Source: an uncultured Pseudomonadota bacterium (lineage in GTDB: Bacteria > Myxococcota_A > UBA796 > GCA-2862545). Taken from it: a stretch of DNA of 64,000 bases. The stretch spans positions 1-64,000 of the forward strand of contig CAIOSP010000068.1 of NCBI GenBank assembly GCA_903861005.1, read 5' to 3'. Under the pieces are notes generated by a model. The model did not search any database. It was not told the DNA's origin and saw nothing but the letters and a program-made list of their open reading frames with translations. Both the position numbers and the translations under genes were made by a program. Within the stretch, counting starts at the first letter, position 1. Each line of letters opens with the position of its first letter. Positions 51,368 through 60,271 of the stretch are shown in pieces.

Positions 51368-52735
51368 ATGCTCCGCTTCGCTCCGTTCGTCCTGATGTTG
51401 GCCGCCTCCTCCGCCTCCGCGACGGAGTTCACGTCCGATCAGCAGGACATCACGTACGACGGCACCGGCACCGCGGTGAACTCCACGTACGTCGTGCCCA
51501 TCGGCGTGGACCTCGACATCATCATCGCGCAGTTCTGGATCGGCGTGACGCTGACCCTGCGCGGCAACGCCGAGTTCGGTCTGTACGTCGAGGGCACCTC
51601 GGACCTCCGCTGGGACAACGAGGACGGTTCGCCCGGCCTGATCTACCAGGACATCCAGCCGCTCGCGGGCTCCGGTCTGGCGGCGCTGAAGGCCGTCGCC
51701 GGCCTGGACGTGACGTTCGACATCCGTGACGGCGGCGCGGGCGGCAACCCGTACGTGTCGTTCCGCCTGTGGTCGCAGGACATCAAGTTCGCGCTCGACG
51801 GCGACCCGTTTGACCCGTGGCTGCTGCCGGGCTCCACGCCCTCGTCGCAGACGCTGTCCACCGTGTCGCGTGACCTGGCGTTTGTGTTGCCGCTCTACAT
51901 CAACATCCCGATCGCGGGCGTCGTGAACGTCTCGTTCGGCCCGAAGATCACCGGCTACCCGCAGACCACCGCGGTGTTCGGCGGCGTCGCGCTCGCCACC
52001 CTGCACGACACGGACATCGTGACCGGCGGCGAGATCTACATCTACGAGCAGGTGCCCGAGATGCGCCTGGTCTCCGCCTACCAGGCCTATGTGAACACGG
52101 TCATCGCGTACGTTTTCGACATCGAGCTGCACTTCGAGATCGACCTGCTCGGCTTCTTCAACTTCCCGTTCAACATCCCGCTGTGGGGTCAGGCCTTCCC
52201 GCTGTTCAGCGACTCGGTCGACCTGATCTTCCCCACGCAGATCTACAGCCACCCCGTGCCGATGATCACGCCGGCCGTGGAGCAGGTCAACTTCGGCAAG
52301 GTGGAGATCGGCGCGGACAAGGACTTCACCGTCCCGGTCAACGACGACGGCTACCTGGACCTGACCGGCTCGGTCGAGCTGGACGGCGACCCGGCCTTCT
52401 CGGTCAAGCAGCCCAACTTCTTCGCCGCGGCGGGCGCCCAGGTGCCGGTCGTCGTGACGTTTGAGCCCACGCGCTCGGGCGACTTCACCGGCATCCTGCG
52501 CCTGCGCTCGAACGACCCCTACGCCGAGGTCGTCGAGATCCCGATCAGCGCCAAGGGCGTGAAGCCCCCGTCCGACAGCTCCGATCCGTTCGGCAACGGC
52601 GACAACGGCTTTGTGTCGCAGGGCTCGGACATCTACTCCACCTGCGGCTGCGACTCGCAGTCGGGCGGTGTGGGCAGCTGGACGGCGCTCGGCCTCGGCG
52701 CCGCGGCGCTGCTCCGTCGTCGTCGCTCGGCCTGA
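51368..52735 (+). CDS. Secreted MYXO-CTERM-like protein with ASH/HYDIN-type domain
   Basis: The 455-residue protein has a signal peptide (1-19, ending SASA) and a large beta-rich domain. An ASH/HYDIN-like domain lies around 300-400 (VEQVNFGKVEIGADKDFTV, TFEPTRSGDFTGILRLRSND). The tail is CGCDSQSGG, then GSWTALGLGAAALL, then RRRRSA, which matches a MYXO-CTERM-type sorting signal. It is probably sorted to and anchored at the cell surface. No enzyme motif is seen. It is a single-gene unit with its own promoter candidate and a strong terminator. Confidence 0.85.
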   Translation: MLRFAPFVLMLAASSASATEFTSDQQDITYDGTGTAVNSTYVVPIGVDLDIIIAQFWIGVTLTLRGNAEFGLYVEGTSDLRWDNEDGSPGLIYQDIQPLAGSGLAALKAVAGLDVTFDIRDGGAGGNPYVSFRLWSQDIKFALDGDPFDPWLLPGSTPSSQTLSTVSRDLAFVLPLYINIPIAGVVNVSFGPKITGYPQTTAVFGGVALATLHDTDIVTGGEIYIYEQVPEMRLVSAYQAYVNTVIAYVFDIELHFEIDLLGFFNFPFNIPLWGQAFPLFSDSVDLIFPTQIYSHPVPMITPAVEQVNFGKVEIGADKDFTVPVNDDGYLDLTGSVELDGDPAFSVKQPNFFAAAGAQVPVVVTFEPTRSGDFTGILRLRSNDPYAEVVEIPISAKGVKPPSDSSDPFGNGDNGFVSQGSDIYSTCGCDSQSGGVGSWTALGLGAAALLRRRRSA

Positions 52736-52751
52736 TCTCGGTCGGCTAGCT

Positions 52752-52792
52752 CGGCCCGGCCGCGCGAGAGCGTGCGCCGGGCCGTTCTTTCT
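52752..52792 (+). terminator. Intrinsic terminator
   Basis: CGGCCCGGC (52752-52760) pairs perfectly with GCCGGGCCG (52776-52784). An inner CGCGC/GCGTG stem is capped by a GAGA tetraloop. TTCTTTCT follows (52785-52792). It lies 17 bases after the MYXO-CTERM gene stop. Confidence 0.85.
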
Positions 52793-52888
52793 CAGCACCT
52801 TGCGCTTGCGTAGGTCGTGGACCAACCCGGGCTCGGCGGCGCGCGCGCTGGGTACGGAGCGTGGGCGCCGCGAACGAGGCCGCTCTCG

Positions 52889-53713
52889 TCAGAGCGTCCC
52901 GTCGAGCTTGGCGAGCAGGAACTTGATGCGCGCCCGGTCGCCCGGCGCGTCGCCGAACACGGCGCGCACGTCCGCGGGGCCGAGGTCGCCGGTGGCGAAG
53001 GACGGGGGCAGCTTGAGCCAGACGTGCTTGGCGCGCGCGCCGGCCAGCTCCACCAGCGCGCCGAACCCGCCCAGGTCCGCCAATCGCGTGCAGGCGCGCG
53101 ACCACTCGGTGCCCCAGGGCGGATCCATGAACACCAGGTCGAACGTGCTGTCCCGCAGGACGTCCATCGCGTCGGCGGCGCGGAAGGTGATCTTGTCGGC
53201 CACGCCGTAGAGGCGCGCGTTGTGGCGGGCCATCGTCAGGCGCGTCGCGTCGCGGTCGACGGCGAGCACGGTCAGGCCCGCGCGCGCGAAGCCGAGGCTG
53301 TTCCCGCCGATCCCGCAGCCGGCATCCAGCACGCGGCCGCTGGGGCCAAGCCGCTTGGCGGCGTCCTGACCGGTGCGCAGCGCGAGGGACTCAGGCGTCA
53401 GGCTCCACCGCCCCTCGTCGTCGGTCTGGGTGCCGGACTTGGTGAAGCCCGGCGTGGTGTCGCGGCGGCGGCGCGCGTCCTCGGTGCGGGCGTCGCGGAC
53501 GACGTTGCGGTGCAGGGGCGGCGTCACCGTCAGCTCGATTGGAACGCCGTCCAGGCCCAGGCCGCGCAGGCGGGCGGCGAGGTCGGCGGCGGCGTGGGTG
53601 TCCAGGCTGGCGCTGGCGGCCGGGCCGTCGTGGGTCCACGCGCCCGCGCCCAGCAGCCGCGCGCGGTCGAGCCACGCGGGCAGCGGGCTGACGGTCACCG
53701 CGTGGGTCGCCAC
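52889..53713 (-). CDS. SAM-dependent methyltransferase, Tgs1/THUMP-like type
   Basis: The 274-residue protein has motif I VLDAGCGIGGNSLGFAR near residues 128-144, then VLAVDRD and the catalytic motif VFMDPPWGTEW. The DPPW motif suggests methylation of a nucleotide base exocyclic amine, as in the Tgs1-like RNA-cap methyltransferase family. The N-terminal ~110 residues are not recognised. It starts at a GTG, 1 base after the exonuclease gene, and closes the five-gene minus-strand operon. Confidence 0.82.
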   Translation of the reverse strand: MATHAVTVSPLPAWLDRARLLGAGAWTHDGPAASASLDTHAAADLAARLRGLGLDGVPIELTVTPPLHRNVVRDARTEDARRRRDTTPGFTKSGTQTDDEGRWSLTPESLALRTGQDAAKRLGPSGRVLDAGCGIGGNSLGFARAGLTVLAVDRDATRLTMARHNARLYGVADKITFRAADAMDVLRDSTFDLVFMDPPWGTEWSRACTRLADLGGFGALVELAGARAKHVWLKLPPSFATGDLGPADVRAVFGDAPGDRARIKFLLAKLDGTL

Positions 53714-53714
53714 G

Positions 53715-54485
53715 TCAGGCCGTGAACGACGCGATCACCGGGGCGTGATCGGAGGCTTTTTCCACGGCGCGCGGGGCGCGGTCGATCCACACCTTGGTGC
53801 AGCGGGCCGCGAGCGGCGGCGTGACCAGGACGTGGTCGATGCGGAAGCCGTGGTTGTTGCGGAACCCGTTCATCCGGTAGTCCCACCAGGAGTAGTCGCT
53901 GCCGAACGGGTGCCGCTTGCGGTACAGGTCGACCAGGCCCCAGTCGACGAGCTTGCGCCACGCGGCGCGCTCTGGCGCGGTGCACAGCACCTGGCCTTCG
54001 GCCTCAAACGGGTCGTAGACGTCGGCGTCCTCGGGCGCGACGTTGAAGTCGCCGCAGACGAGCACCGGCGTGGACGGGTCCAGCGTGAGCAGTTCGGCGT
54101 GCAGGCGCTCGTACCAAGCCAGCTTGTACGTATACTTCTCGGTGCCGATCGGGTTGCCGTTGGGGCAGTAGGCGCCAAAGATCACCACGCCGTCGACCGT
54201 GGCGCGCACTATCCGCGCCTGCTCGTCGGGCGCGCCGATCGTGAAGCCCAAGGCGATGTCGGAGATCGGCCGCTTGGAGATCAGCGCGACGCCGTTGTAC
54301 GTCTTCTGCCCGTGGATGGCGCGGTGAATGTAGCCGGCGGCCTCCAGCTCAGCGTGCGGGAAGAGCGCGTCGACGACCTTGGTCTCTTGGATGCAGAGCA
54401 CGTCCGGCTTGGCCACCGCCAACCACTTGAGCAGGTGGTCGAGGTGGGCGCGGATCGAGTTCACGTTCCAGGTGGCGACGTCCAT
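53715..54485 (-). CDS. xthA: Exodeoxyribonuclease III / AP endonuclease
   Basis: The 256-residue enzyme belongs to the exonuclease III family. It has ATWNVNSIRAHLDHLL at the N-terminus and LCIQETKV with the metal-binding Glu. YNGVALISKRP is followed by CGDFNVAPEDADVYDP, then DYRMNGFRNNHGFRIDHVLVT, with the catalytic His in ASDHAPVIASF. It cuts DNA 5' to abasic sites during base excision repair. It lies 4 bases after the aconitase-family gene. Confidence 0.95.
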   Translation of the reverse strand: MDVATWNVNSIRAHLDHLLKWLAVAKPDVLCIQETKVVDALFPHAELEAAGYIHRAIHGQKTYNGVALISKRPISDIALGFTIGAPDEQARIVRATVDGVVIFGAYCPNGNPIGTEKYTYKLAWYERLHAELLTLDPSTPVLVCGDFNVAPEDADVYDPFEAEGQVLCTAPERAAWRKLVDWGLVDLYRKRHPFGSDYSWWDYRMNGFRNNHGFRIDHVLVTPPLAARCTKVWIDRAPRAVEKASDHAPVIASFTA

Positions 54486-54489
54486 GCGG

Positions 54490-56406
54490 TCACAGGCCCC
54501 GCGGATCGGTGAGCTTGCCGGTGATGGCGCTCGCGGCGGCCACGGCGGGGGAGACCAGCCAGACCGGCCCCGGCGCGCCCATCCGGCGCGCGAAGTTGCG
54601 GTTGGTGGTCGACGCCGTGGTCTCGTCGGGGAGGGGAATGCCCGGCCCGTTGCCGATGCACGACCCGCAGCCGGGTGGCGTGACGACGGCGCCCAGGTCG
54701 CGGAACAGCGCGAGCAGGCCCTCGGACTCGGCCTGGGCCGCGACGTCGGTGGACGACGGCGTGACGGTGAGGCGCACGCCGCTCGCCAGCGTGTGGCCGC
54801 GCAGCACGTCGGCCGCGGCCCGAAGGTCGGCCAGGGAGCCGCCCGTGCACGACGCGATCACCACGTTGTGGATCGCCACGTCGCCGTGCGCGTCGAGCGG
54901 GGCGCGGTTGCGGCTGTCGCCGGGCGTGGCGACCGTGAGGGGCACCTGCTCCAGGTCCACGCGGATCAGGCGCTCGTAGGTGGCGCCGGGGTCGGCGTGC
55001 ACCAGGCGCTCGGTCACGTCGACGCCGCGGCGCTCGCGGAGGAAGTCGACGATCGGCGCGCAGGGCTCGACGACGCCGGTCATCAGGCCGCCCTCGACCG
55101 TCATGTTGGTGAGGACCGAGAGCTCGTCCACGTTCCACTGGGCCAGGCCCGGGCCGCCAAATTCCACCACGCAGGTGTCGGTGGGCGCGGTGCGCCAGTG
55201 CTCCTCGCGGAAGTACGGGTCGCCGATCAGGTGCAGGATCAGGTCCTTGGGGGACAGGCCGCCGAGCGCCTGACCGTGCACGTCCACGCGGACGACCTTG
55301 GGCACGGTCACGGGGATCAAGCCCGTGCGCAGCGCGAACGCCATGGCCGTGCTGCCCACACCAAACGCGAACGCGTTGAGCACGCCGGCGGTGGGCGTGT
55401 GGCTGTCGGTCAGGATGACGATGTCACCGGGCAGCGCGTAGTCCTCGACCACGATGCGGTGGCAGACGCCGGGCGGGAAGGGGCGACCGGGGCCGTGCAG
55501 TCGGATGCCGTTGCGCGTGCACGCCTCGACCATCTCCTCGGTGAGCTGCATCGCGGAGGCGAGGCGCTCCTTCTTGGCGAATTCCGGGACGGCGTCGTGC
55601 GCGATGAGGACGAAGTGGTCCTCGAACGCGGCGACTTGCTCCGGGCGATCCAGGGGCGCTGCGCCCCACTCCGACGCGTAGAGCGACATGACCATGCCGG
55701 TCGTGTACTCGTGCATGCCGCGAAAGCCGCAGCGGGCCAAGACCTGGTCGCCGGGGCCGACGGACGCGATGCCGTCGCGCTGACCGGGGCCACGCCAGGT
55801 GCGCTGCGCGATGATCTTCTCCGCCAGGTTGAGCGGCCGCGCGGGGGTGTCGAGCGGGTACTCAGGGCGCACGCGGCCCGCGAGCAGCTCGGTGCCGTAC
55901 GACAGCAAGCCGCCGTGCTCGGCCACGGTGCGGAAGAAGTCGGGCAGGTCCGCGAAGAACCCACGGACGTCGACGTCCTCACCCGCGTTGAGCCGGTCCA
56001 GCACGCCGCGATCGGTGGTGAACGGCATGCCGCTGTACACCATGTTCTCTTGGAAGATGCGTTGGAAGGAGTCGGCGACGACCAGCTGGATCCCCGCGCC
56101 CTGGTGCGCGACGACCGCCACCTCACGCGACGATCCGGAGCCGTACGCGTGGCCGCCGACGATCACCTGGAAGCCGCCCGAGCGGACGTCATCCTTGCGC
56201 ACGACCTCCTGGAAGGACTCCAGGAAGTAGGGGCCTAGGATCTCGCCCGTGTACCCGTAGGTGCACGCGCGGCCTGAGATCATGGCGTCGGTGTTCACAC
56301 CATAGGTGTAGGCGCCCGACGGGCCGGACAGGTCGGCGCCGTCGAGCTGCGCGCGCAGCCGGGCCGAGTCGTCGACGAGGTGGAGGATGCGTCCGGACAG
56401 CTTCAC
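54490..56406 (-). CDS. Aconitase-family hydratase with N-terminal swivel domain
   Basis: The 638-residue protein carries the small swivel (LeuD-like) domain first (about 1-200, GGHAYGSGSSREVA and FQRIFQENMVYSGMPF). The catalytic LeuC/aconitase domain follows, with TDSHTPTAGVLNAFAFGVG, a Cys in SCTGGSLADLR, and GCGSCIGNGPG with the two other cluster cysteines. In AcnA-type aconitase the swivel domain is last, and in AcnB it is at the N-terminus, behind a HEAT-like domain that is absent here. The reaction is dehydration/rehydration with a [4Fe-4S] cluster. The substrate is uncertain: citrate, isopropylmalate or homoaconitate. It starts at a GTG overlapping the M16 gene stop. Confidence 0.85.
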   Translation of the reverse strand: MKLSGRILHLVDDSARLRAQLDGADLSGPSGAYTYGVNTDAMISGRACTYGYTGEILGPYFLESFQEVVRKDDVRSGGFQVIVGGHAYGSGSSREVAVVAHQGAGIQLVVADSFQRIFQENMVYSGMPFTTDRGVLDRLNAGEDVDVRGFFADLPDFFRTVAEHGGLLSYGTELLAGRVRPEYPLDTPARPLNLAEKIIAQRTWRGPGQRDGIASVGPGDQVLARCGFRGMHEYTTGMVMSLYASEWGAAPLDRPEQVAAFEDHFVLIAHDAVPEFAKKERLASAMQLTEEMVEACTRNGIRLHGPGRPFPPGVCHRIVVEDYALPGDIVILTDSHTPTAGVLNAFAFGVGSTAMAFALRTGLIPVTVPKVVRVDVHGQALGGLSPKDLILHLIGDPYFREEHWRTAPTDTCVVEFGGPGLAQWNVDELSVLTNMTVEGGLMTGVVEPCAPIVDFLRERRGVDVTERLVHADPGATYERLIRVDLEQVPLTVATPGDSRNRAPLDAHGDVAIHNVVIASCTGGSLADLRAAADVLRGHTLASGVRLTVTPSSTDVAAQAESEGLLALFRDLGAVVTPPGCGSCIGNGPGIPLPDETTASTTNRNFARRMGAPGPVWLVSPAVAAASAITGKLTDPRGL

Positions 56407-57812
56407 GGCTTGGGCTCCAGAGGGTTTCCGTCGACGTCGAGCTGCACGACCGGCAGGCCGAGCTTGGCCAGGTCCGGCCCGATGCGCGCGACGTCCCCGA
56501 CGATCAGGTACGACACGTGGCTGGGCTGGAGCCAGCGCCGGAGCGCGGAGTTCGCCGAGTCCGGCGTGACGGCCGACACGCGCGGGATGTACTGTGCGAC
56601 CCAGTCGGCGGGCAGGTGGTAGGTCCAGATGTCCTGCAGCTGACCCAGCAGCGCGGACGGCGTCTCGTACTGACCGGAGAAGGCGTTCACCCGGTAACTG
56701 CCGAAGAAGGCGATCTCCTTGTCGGTGATCGGGCGCGAATCGACGACGTCCGCGATCTCGCGGCGGAGCTCGGAGACCGCGGGGGCGGTCTTGTCGGTCT
56801 GGATGTTGGTCGAGCAGTTCCAGAGCGACGGGCCCGCGCCGTCGTCGACGCCGCAGCGCGCGCCGTAGGTCCAGCCCTTGTCCTCGCGCAGGTTCATGTT
56901 CACGCGCGCGGTGAAGGCGCCGCCGAACGCGGTGTTGCCCAGGTACAGGCCCCACCAGCTCTCGTCGGAGCGGTCCCCGACCGGCAGCAGCGTACGCACG
57001 ACCGACTGGGCCGCGCCGGGCTTGTCGACCACGTAGATGACCTCGTGGTCAAACGGCAGCGGGGTCGGCGTGGTCTCGGCGAGAGAGGACTCGGAGCGCG
57101 TCCAGCCGCCCAGGCGGGCGTTGAGCGCGTCGACCACGGCGTCGAGCGACAGATCGCCGCCGACGAGGATCACGGCGTTCTTCGGATCCAGGTAGCGGCT
57201 GTACCAGTCGCGCTGGTCCTGGGCGGTGATGGCGGCGTAGGCGGCCTCGCTCTCCAGGCGGCCCACGTAGGACGCGCCGTAGACCAGGTGGCGCTGCACG
57301 CGACCGGCGATGGCGTCCGGATCCTGGCGCGCCGCGGCCAGGTTCTCGATGAGCTGCCGCTGCTGGATGGTCCAGCGGTCGGCGGGGAAGTCCGGGTGCA
57401 GGAGCACGCTCGCCCACACGTCGAGCAGCGCGCCGAAGGTGTCGGTGGGGCCGGACGCGCCGACCCAGAAGGTGTCGCGGCTGGCCCCGGCGCCCACGCT
57501 GCCGCCCAGGCGCTTGGTGCTGGCCGCGAGCTTGGCGGCGTCGAGCCCGCCCGCGCCCTGATCGAGCATGGACAGGGTGACGGAGCGCAGGCCGATCTCG
57601 TCGGCCGGATCGATCTCGGGACCGGCGCGCACGACCACGCGCAGGCTCCACAGCGGGACCTCGTGGTTCTCGACGAGCCGGACCTCGACGCCGTTGCTCA
57701 GCGTCGCGGTGTGCTCGGCGGGCATGACGAACTCGCCGGCGGCGAGCGGGGCGGGCATGGCGCGCTCGGGCGCGGCCTGGCTGGTGGCGAGCAGGGCGAG
57801 GAGCAGGATCAT
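56403..57812 (-). CDS. M16-family peptidase subunit, lacks zinc motif
   Basis: The 469-residue protein has a signal peptide (about 1-15) and the two M16 domains. The zinc motif HxxEH is replaced by LRSVTLSMLD near residues 73-82. It keeps the Arg/Tyr pair typical of the second M16 subunit (FTARVNMNLREDKGWTYGA). Such non-catalytic subunits pair with the catalytic one, here the gene immediately upstream, to make a heterodimeric peptidase. Start: ATG overlapping the upstream stop (ATGA). Confidence 0.9.
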   Translation of the reverse strand: MILLLALLATSQAAPERAMPAPLAAGEFVMPAEHTATLSNGVEVRLVENHEVPLWSLRVVVRAGPEIDPADEIGLRSVTLSMLDQGAGGLDAAKLAASTKRLGGSVGAGASRDTFWVGASGPTDTFGALLDVWASVLLHPDFPADRWTIQQRQLIENLAAARQDPDAIAGRVQRHLVYGASYVGRLESEAAYAAITAQDQRDWYSRYLDPKNAVILVGGDLSLDAVVDALNARLGGWTRSESSLAETTPTPLPFDHEVIYVVDKPGAAQSVVRTLLPVGDRSDESWWGLYLGNTAFGGAFTARVNMNLREDKGWTYGARCGVDDGAGPSLWNCSTNIQTDKTAPAVSELRREIADVVDSRPITDKEIAFFGSYRVNAFSGQYETPSALLGQLQDIWTYHLPADWVAQYIPRVSAVTPDSANSALRRWLQPSHVSYLIVGDVARIGPDLAKLGLPVVQLDVDGNPLEPKP

Positions 57813-59158
57813 AGGGCACCTCCGGCGGGCGCGTCAGCCTGGGGCAGGACGTGCAGCTCCACGCGCGGCGCGTCGACGACGAGCTTGAGCGCCTTGAGCA
57901 CCTTGGACGGCTTGAGCTTCAGGTAGCGGTTCAGATCGGCCTGCACGCCGTCCGGCTTGCCGAGCAGATCCATGTAGCCCGACATCGTCGTGGCCTTGCC
58001 CTGGATGGTCTGCAGCCCGTAGTAGGCGCCGACCTTGTAGGACGTCACCGCGCTCGAGACCTCCTCGGCGGTGGGCGGCGCGTCGCCGAGCACCAGGGCC
58101 AGCTCGTTGTCGACGGCGGCGACGATCTCGTCGGTGGTGTGGCCCTCGGCGGCGGTCGCCTCGACCAGGAACATGCCGCCCAGGCGACGGGTCGTCTGGC
58201 TGCATGAGATGTCGCGGGCGATCTGATCGCGCTCGACCAGGCGGCGGTACAGGCGGCTGTCCTGACCGTCGCACAGCAGGCTCGACGCGATGTCCATCTC
58301 GGCGTCTCCGGCCTGGAAGGCGGCGGCGCTGTGCCAGCCGATCCACACCTTGCGATCGGGGACTTTCTGGTACTGGACGATCTTCCGGCTCTCCGTCAGG
58401 TGTACCGGCGCGGCGGTCGCGTGGACGGGCGTCGGGCCGGACGGGATCCAGCCAAACTGCTCGGTCACGAGCGCGCGCGCCGCGGCAGGATCAAAGTCGC
58501 CTGCGACCACCAGCGTCGCGTTGTTCGGCACGTACCAGGTGCGGAAGAAGCCGGAGACGTCGTCGACCGAGGCCGCGGCGAGATCCTCGTGACTGCCGAT
58601 GGTGGCGTGGTGGTACGGGTGACCCTCCGGGTACATCGCCGCGCTCAGATCCACCCAGACCAGCCCGTAGGGCGGGTTCTCGTAGCGCTGACGGCGCTCG
58701 TTCTTCACGACGTCCCGCTGGTTGTCGAGCTTGGCCTGATCGAACACGTCGAGGAGGGCGCCCATGCGATCGGCCTCCATGAACAGCGCGAGCGGCAGGT
58801 ACCGCGACGGCACCGTCTCGAAGTAGTTGGTGCGGTCGGTGTTGGTGGTGCCGTTGAGCGTGCCGCCAACCTCCTGAATGGGCGTGAAGTACTCGCCCGG
58901 CGTGTTCTTGCTGCCCTGGAACATCAGGTGCTCGAACAGGTGCGCGAAGCCGGTCCGGCCCGGCGCCTCGTCCTTGCTGCCCACGTGGTACCAGACCTGG
59001 GTGTGCACGATCGGCGCCGAGTGATCCGGCGCGAGGACGACGCGCAGACCGTTGTCGAGCGTGAATTCCTCGTGCGGGATTTGGATGGGCTTTGCTGCGG
59101 CCAGCTGCGGCCATGCCGCGCACGCCAGCAGGAGCGAAAGGGCAGGGGACCAGCGCAC
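57809..59158 (-). CDS. M16-family zinc peptidase, catalytic subunit
   Basis: The 449-residue protein has a signal peptide (1-22, ending AAAKP). The zinc motif His74-x2-Glu77-His78 (HLFEHLMF) is intact, and NPPYGLVWVDLS holds the third ligand region after about 70 residues. This matches the bacterial pitrilysin-like periplasmic pair. GTG at 59158 is preceded by GGAGG. It diverges from the cytochrome oxidase operon. Confidence 0.92.
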   Translation of the reverse strand: MRWSPALSLLLACAAWPQLAAAKPIQIPHEEFTLDNGLRVVLAPDHSAPIVHTQVWYHVGSKDEAPGRTGFAHLFEHLMFQGSKNTPGEYFTPIQEVGGTLNGTTNTDRTNYFETVPSRYLPLALFMEADRMGALLDVFDQAKLDNQRDVVKNERRQRYENPPYGLVWVDLSAAMYPEGHPYHHATIGSHEDLAAASVDDVSGFFRTWYVPNNATLVVAGDFDPAAARALVTEQFGWIPSGPTPVHATAAPVHLTESRKIVQYQKVPDRKVWIGWHSAAAFQAGDAEMDIASSLLCDGQDSRLYRRLVERDQIARDISCSQTTRRLGGMFLVEATAAEGHTTDEIVAAVDNELALVLGDAPPTAEEVSSAVTSYKVGAYYGLQTIQGKATTMSGYMDLLGKPDGVQADLNRYLKLKPSKVLKALKLVVDAPRVELHVLPQADAPAGGAL

Positions 59159-59263
59159 TCATGCCTCCAAGCGCGCCCACGTGGGGGGCGGCCGCAACCC
59201 GTAGCCCGGCGCCGGATCAGTTCCCACGGACCCCGTTGTCCGCGACTGCAACCGTTCGTCCCT

Positions 59264-59292
59264 TTGCCCCACCGCCAGGGTGCGGCTAGATG
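59264..59292 (+). promoter_or_regulatory. Candidate promoter of the cta/cox operon
   Basis: TTGCCC (59264-59269) and TAGATG (59287-59292) are spaced by exactly 17 bases. They lie about 60 bases before the ctaA start, with the predicted transcript start near 59299-59300. The match to housekeeping consensus is moderate. Confidence 0.4.
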
Positions 59293-59299
59293 TCGCGCG

Positions 59300-59320
59300 C
59301 TGTGAGTGTGGCGCTCACAG
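59300..59320. repeat. 7-7-7 inverted repeat, operator or leader hairpin
   Basis: CTGTGAG (59300-59306) and CTCACAG (59314-59320) are perfect inverse complements separated by 7 bases. They start exactly at the predicted transcription start of the cta/cox operon. This could be a protein-binding site or a 5' leader hairpin. Confidence 0.55.
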
Positions 59321-59350
59321 AAACATCGCAAAAGCGGCGGTTTAGGCGTC

Positions 59351-60271
59351 ATGCCTCCTCGTCTGGGATCCCGAACGGCGTTCGCGCTCGTGTCGTTGAC
59401 TGGCTTTCTGCTGGTCTTCGGCTCGACAGTGCGTGCCCATGGCGCAGGCCTGTCGTGCCCGGACTGGCCCCTTTGCTTTGGCCGCGTGGTCCCTGAATTT
59501 GACTTCCATGTGTACCTGGAGTTCGGGCACCGGGTGGTCGCCGGCCTGGTGAGCCTCGGCTTCATCGGCCAGGCAGCACGCTTTTGGCGCAACGGCGCCT
59601 TCGCCGCGTCTGAGACCCTGCGCCGGCTCTACGTGCTCGCCGCGGTCGCGCTGGCGGCTCAGGTGGTCCTGGGCGGTCTGACGGTGCTGCACCTGCTCGC
59701 CGAGTGGACGGTCGCCAGCCACCTCGTCACGGGCAACACTTTCTGCGCCCTGCTTCTTCTGATTGCGCTGTCGGTCCGCGAGCTTGAGGTGCGCCCGGCG
59801 CGGCCTGCGCTCTCGCCGCTGGTTCGCAACCTGGCCGTCCTGATGGTCGTGCTCGTGCCTGTTCAGCTGGCGCTCGGCGGTCTGGTCGCGGGCAGCCACG
59901 CGGGTCTGGCGTGTGGCACCTGGCCGTCCTGCAATGGTGCGGGCTGGTTCCCGACCTTCTCGGGCCTCGTCGGCTTGCAGGTCACGCACCGCGTGGTCGC
60001 CTACACGTTGGCGGTTGTGGCGGTGATCAACGCTCTGGTCCAGCGTGGCGCCACGCGCGTGCCTGCGCTGCTGGTGCTGGCGGCGGTGGCCCTTCAGGTT
60101 GTCATCGGCGTGTCCAACGTGCTGATGCGGCTGCCGGTGGAGGTCACCTTGCTGCACTCCGCGGGCGCCGCGTGCGTCATGCTCTCTTCGACCTGGATGG
60201 CGGCGGAGGGCGTTCGTAGCCCCGTCGCTTCGACCCATCCCTCCGCGCTCGGCGCCGTGGTGGCCAAGTGA
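59351..60271 (+). CDS. ctaA: Heme A synthase
   Basis: The 306-residue membrane protein has about eight helices. It shows GSTVRAHGAGLSCPDWPLCFG near the N-terminus, the first heme-ligand region EFGHRVVAG, ASHLVTG, AGLACGTWPSCNG and the second ligand region VTHRVVA. It hydroxylates heme O to heme A in cytochrome oxidase assembly. I chose the ATG at 59351; a GTG at 59306 would add 15 residues. The stop overlaps ctaB (GTGA). Confidence 0.95.
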   Translation: MPPRLGSRTAFALVSLTGFLLVFGSTVRAHGAGLSCPDWPLCFGRVVPEFDFHVYLEFGHRVVAGLVSLGFIGQAARFWRNGAFAASETLRRLYVLAAVALAAQVVLGGLTVLHLLAEWTVASHLVTGNTFCALLLLIALSVRELEVRPARPALSPLVRNLAVLMVVLVPVQLALGGLVAGSHAGLACGTWPSCNGAGWFPTFSGLVGLQVTHRVVAYTLAVVAVINALVQRGATRVPALLVLAAVALQVVIGVSNVLMRLPVEVTLLHSAGAACVMLSSTWMAAEGVRSPVASTHPSALGAVVAK

